DNA of 32,606 nt from Conexibacter sp. Lineage in GTDB: Bacteria; Actinomycetota; Thermoleophilia; Solirubrobacterales; Solirubrobacteraceae. Positions 32,206-32,606 of this stretch are shown one piece after another. The DNA lies in NCBI GenBank assembly GCA_025964055.1, contig JAOPZP010000376.1, positions 1 through 32,606 of the forward strand, read 5' to 3'. Positions within the stretch are counted from its first letter, which is position 1. Every line of letters begins with the position of its first letter. The notes below the pieces were generated by a model. That model made no database searches. It had not been told where the DNA came from and saw nothing but the letters and a program-made list of their open reading frames with translations. Position numbers and translations under genes: made by a program.

Positions 32206-32606
32206 TCAGTCCAGCTGCTCGTACGCCGGCAGCGTCAGGCACTCCTCGAGAGCGGGCGATCTCGGCGGCGGCCGCGTCTTCCATCATCCCGTAGATCCCC
32301 GCGGCGCCGTTGCCGCGCAGCCACGAGGAGATGTACTGGATGCCGACGTTGACGTCGTTTCGCAGGCCCGCTTCGGTGATGTCGGGCCCGAGCCCTGGTC
32401 CAGCAGCCTGCGGGTGTTGTGGTACAGGAACAGGCCCGCGTCGACGAGCGCCCCGGTCTCGCCGGCGGCGATCCGCGCGCGACGCTCGCGGCGGGCGGCC
32501 AGCAGCTCCTGCCGGCGCGGCTCGAAGCGCTCGTGCAACCGGCCGACGAAGGCCAGCGCCTCGTCGTCGAGCACCTCGGCCGTGCGGCCCTGGGGCGGAT
32601 CGGCGA
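32206..32606 (-). pseudogene. Malate synthase A-like remnant with multiple internal deletions and frameshifts (5' end beyond window)
   Basis: Reverse strand carries an N-terminal block ([40 protein letters not shown]), an internal block ([24 protein letters not shown]), a C-terminal block in another frame ([45 protein letters not shown]) and the terminus in a third frame (LEECLTLPAYEQLD*). Confidence 0.75.

Noticed and set aside
1-32606. tRNA/rRNA genes, CRISPR arrays, transposases or integrase signatures
   Set aside because: None recognised by eye on either strand; the intergenic gaps are too short and no regular repeats or transposase motifs are visible.

Overview
High-GC, actinobacterial-looking catabolic island; taxonomy is not established from sequence alone. 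It is dense in acyl-CoA chemistry. I see six crotonase-family genes (one cut by the left edge), a split acyl-CoA dehydrogenase pair plus a fused two-domain acyl-CoA dehydrogenase, three SDRs, a thiolase, an AMP-forming acyl-CoA synthetase and an ALDH. There is also a P450 with its ferredoxin and a distant FprA-type reductase, an LLM flavin oxidoreductase, an acetone-carboxylase-like HyuA/HyuB/gamma set, an APH-fold kinase-like protein, a CUT2-type ABC transporter, a GntR/FCD regulator and a class III cyclase-like protein. Three observations stand out. (1) An AT-rich motif, approximately ATnATTACACTnA, recurs in both orientations in front of nearly every transcription unit and overlaps the start region of the GntR gene, suggesting a local regulon. 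(2) The enzyme set resembles a BadH/BadI-type alicyclic ring-cleavage route combined with a ketone-carboxylation module and a putative hydroxyacyl-CoA kinase. (3) At the right edge, a malate synthase A-like gene is reduced to four colinear fragments in three frames, with the central barrel missing. All functional calls come from reading motifs by eye; no searches were run.
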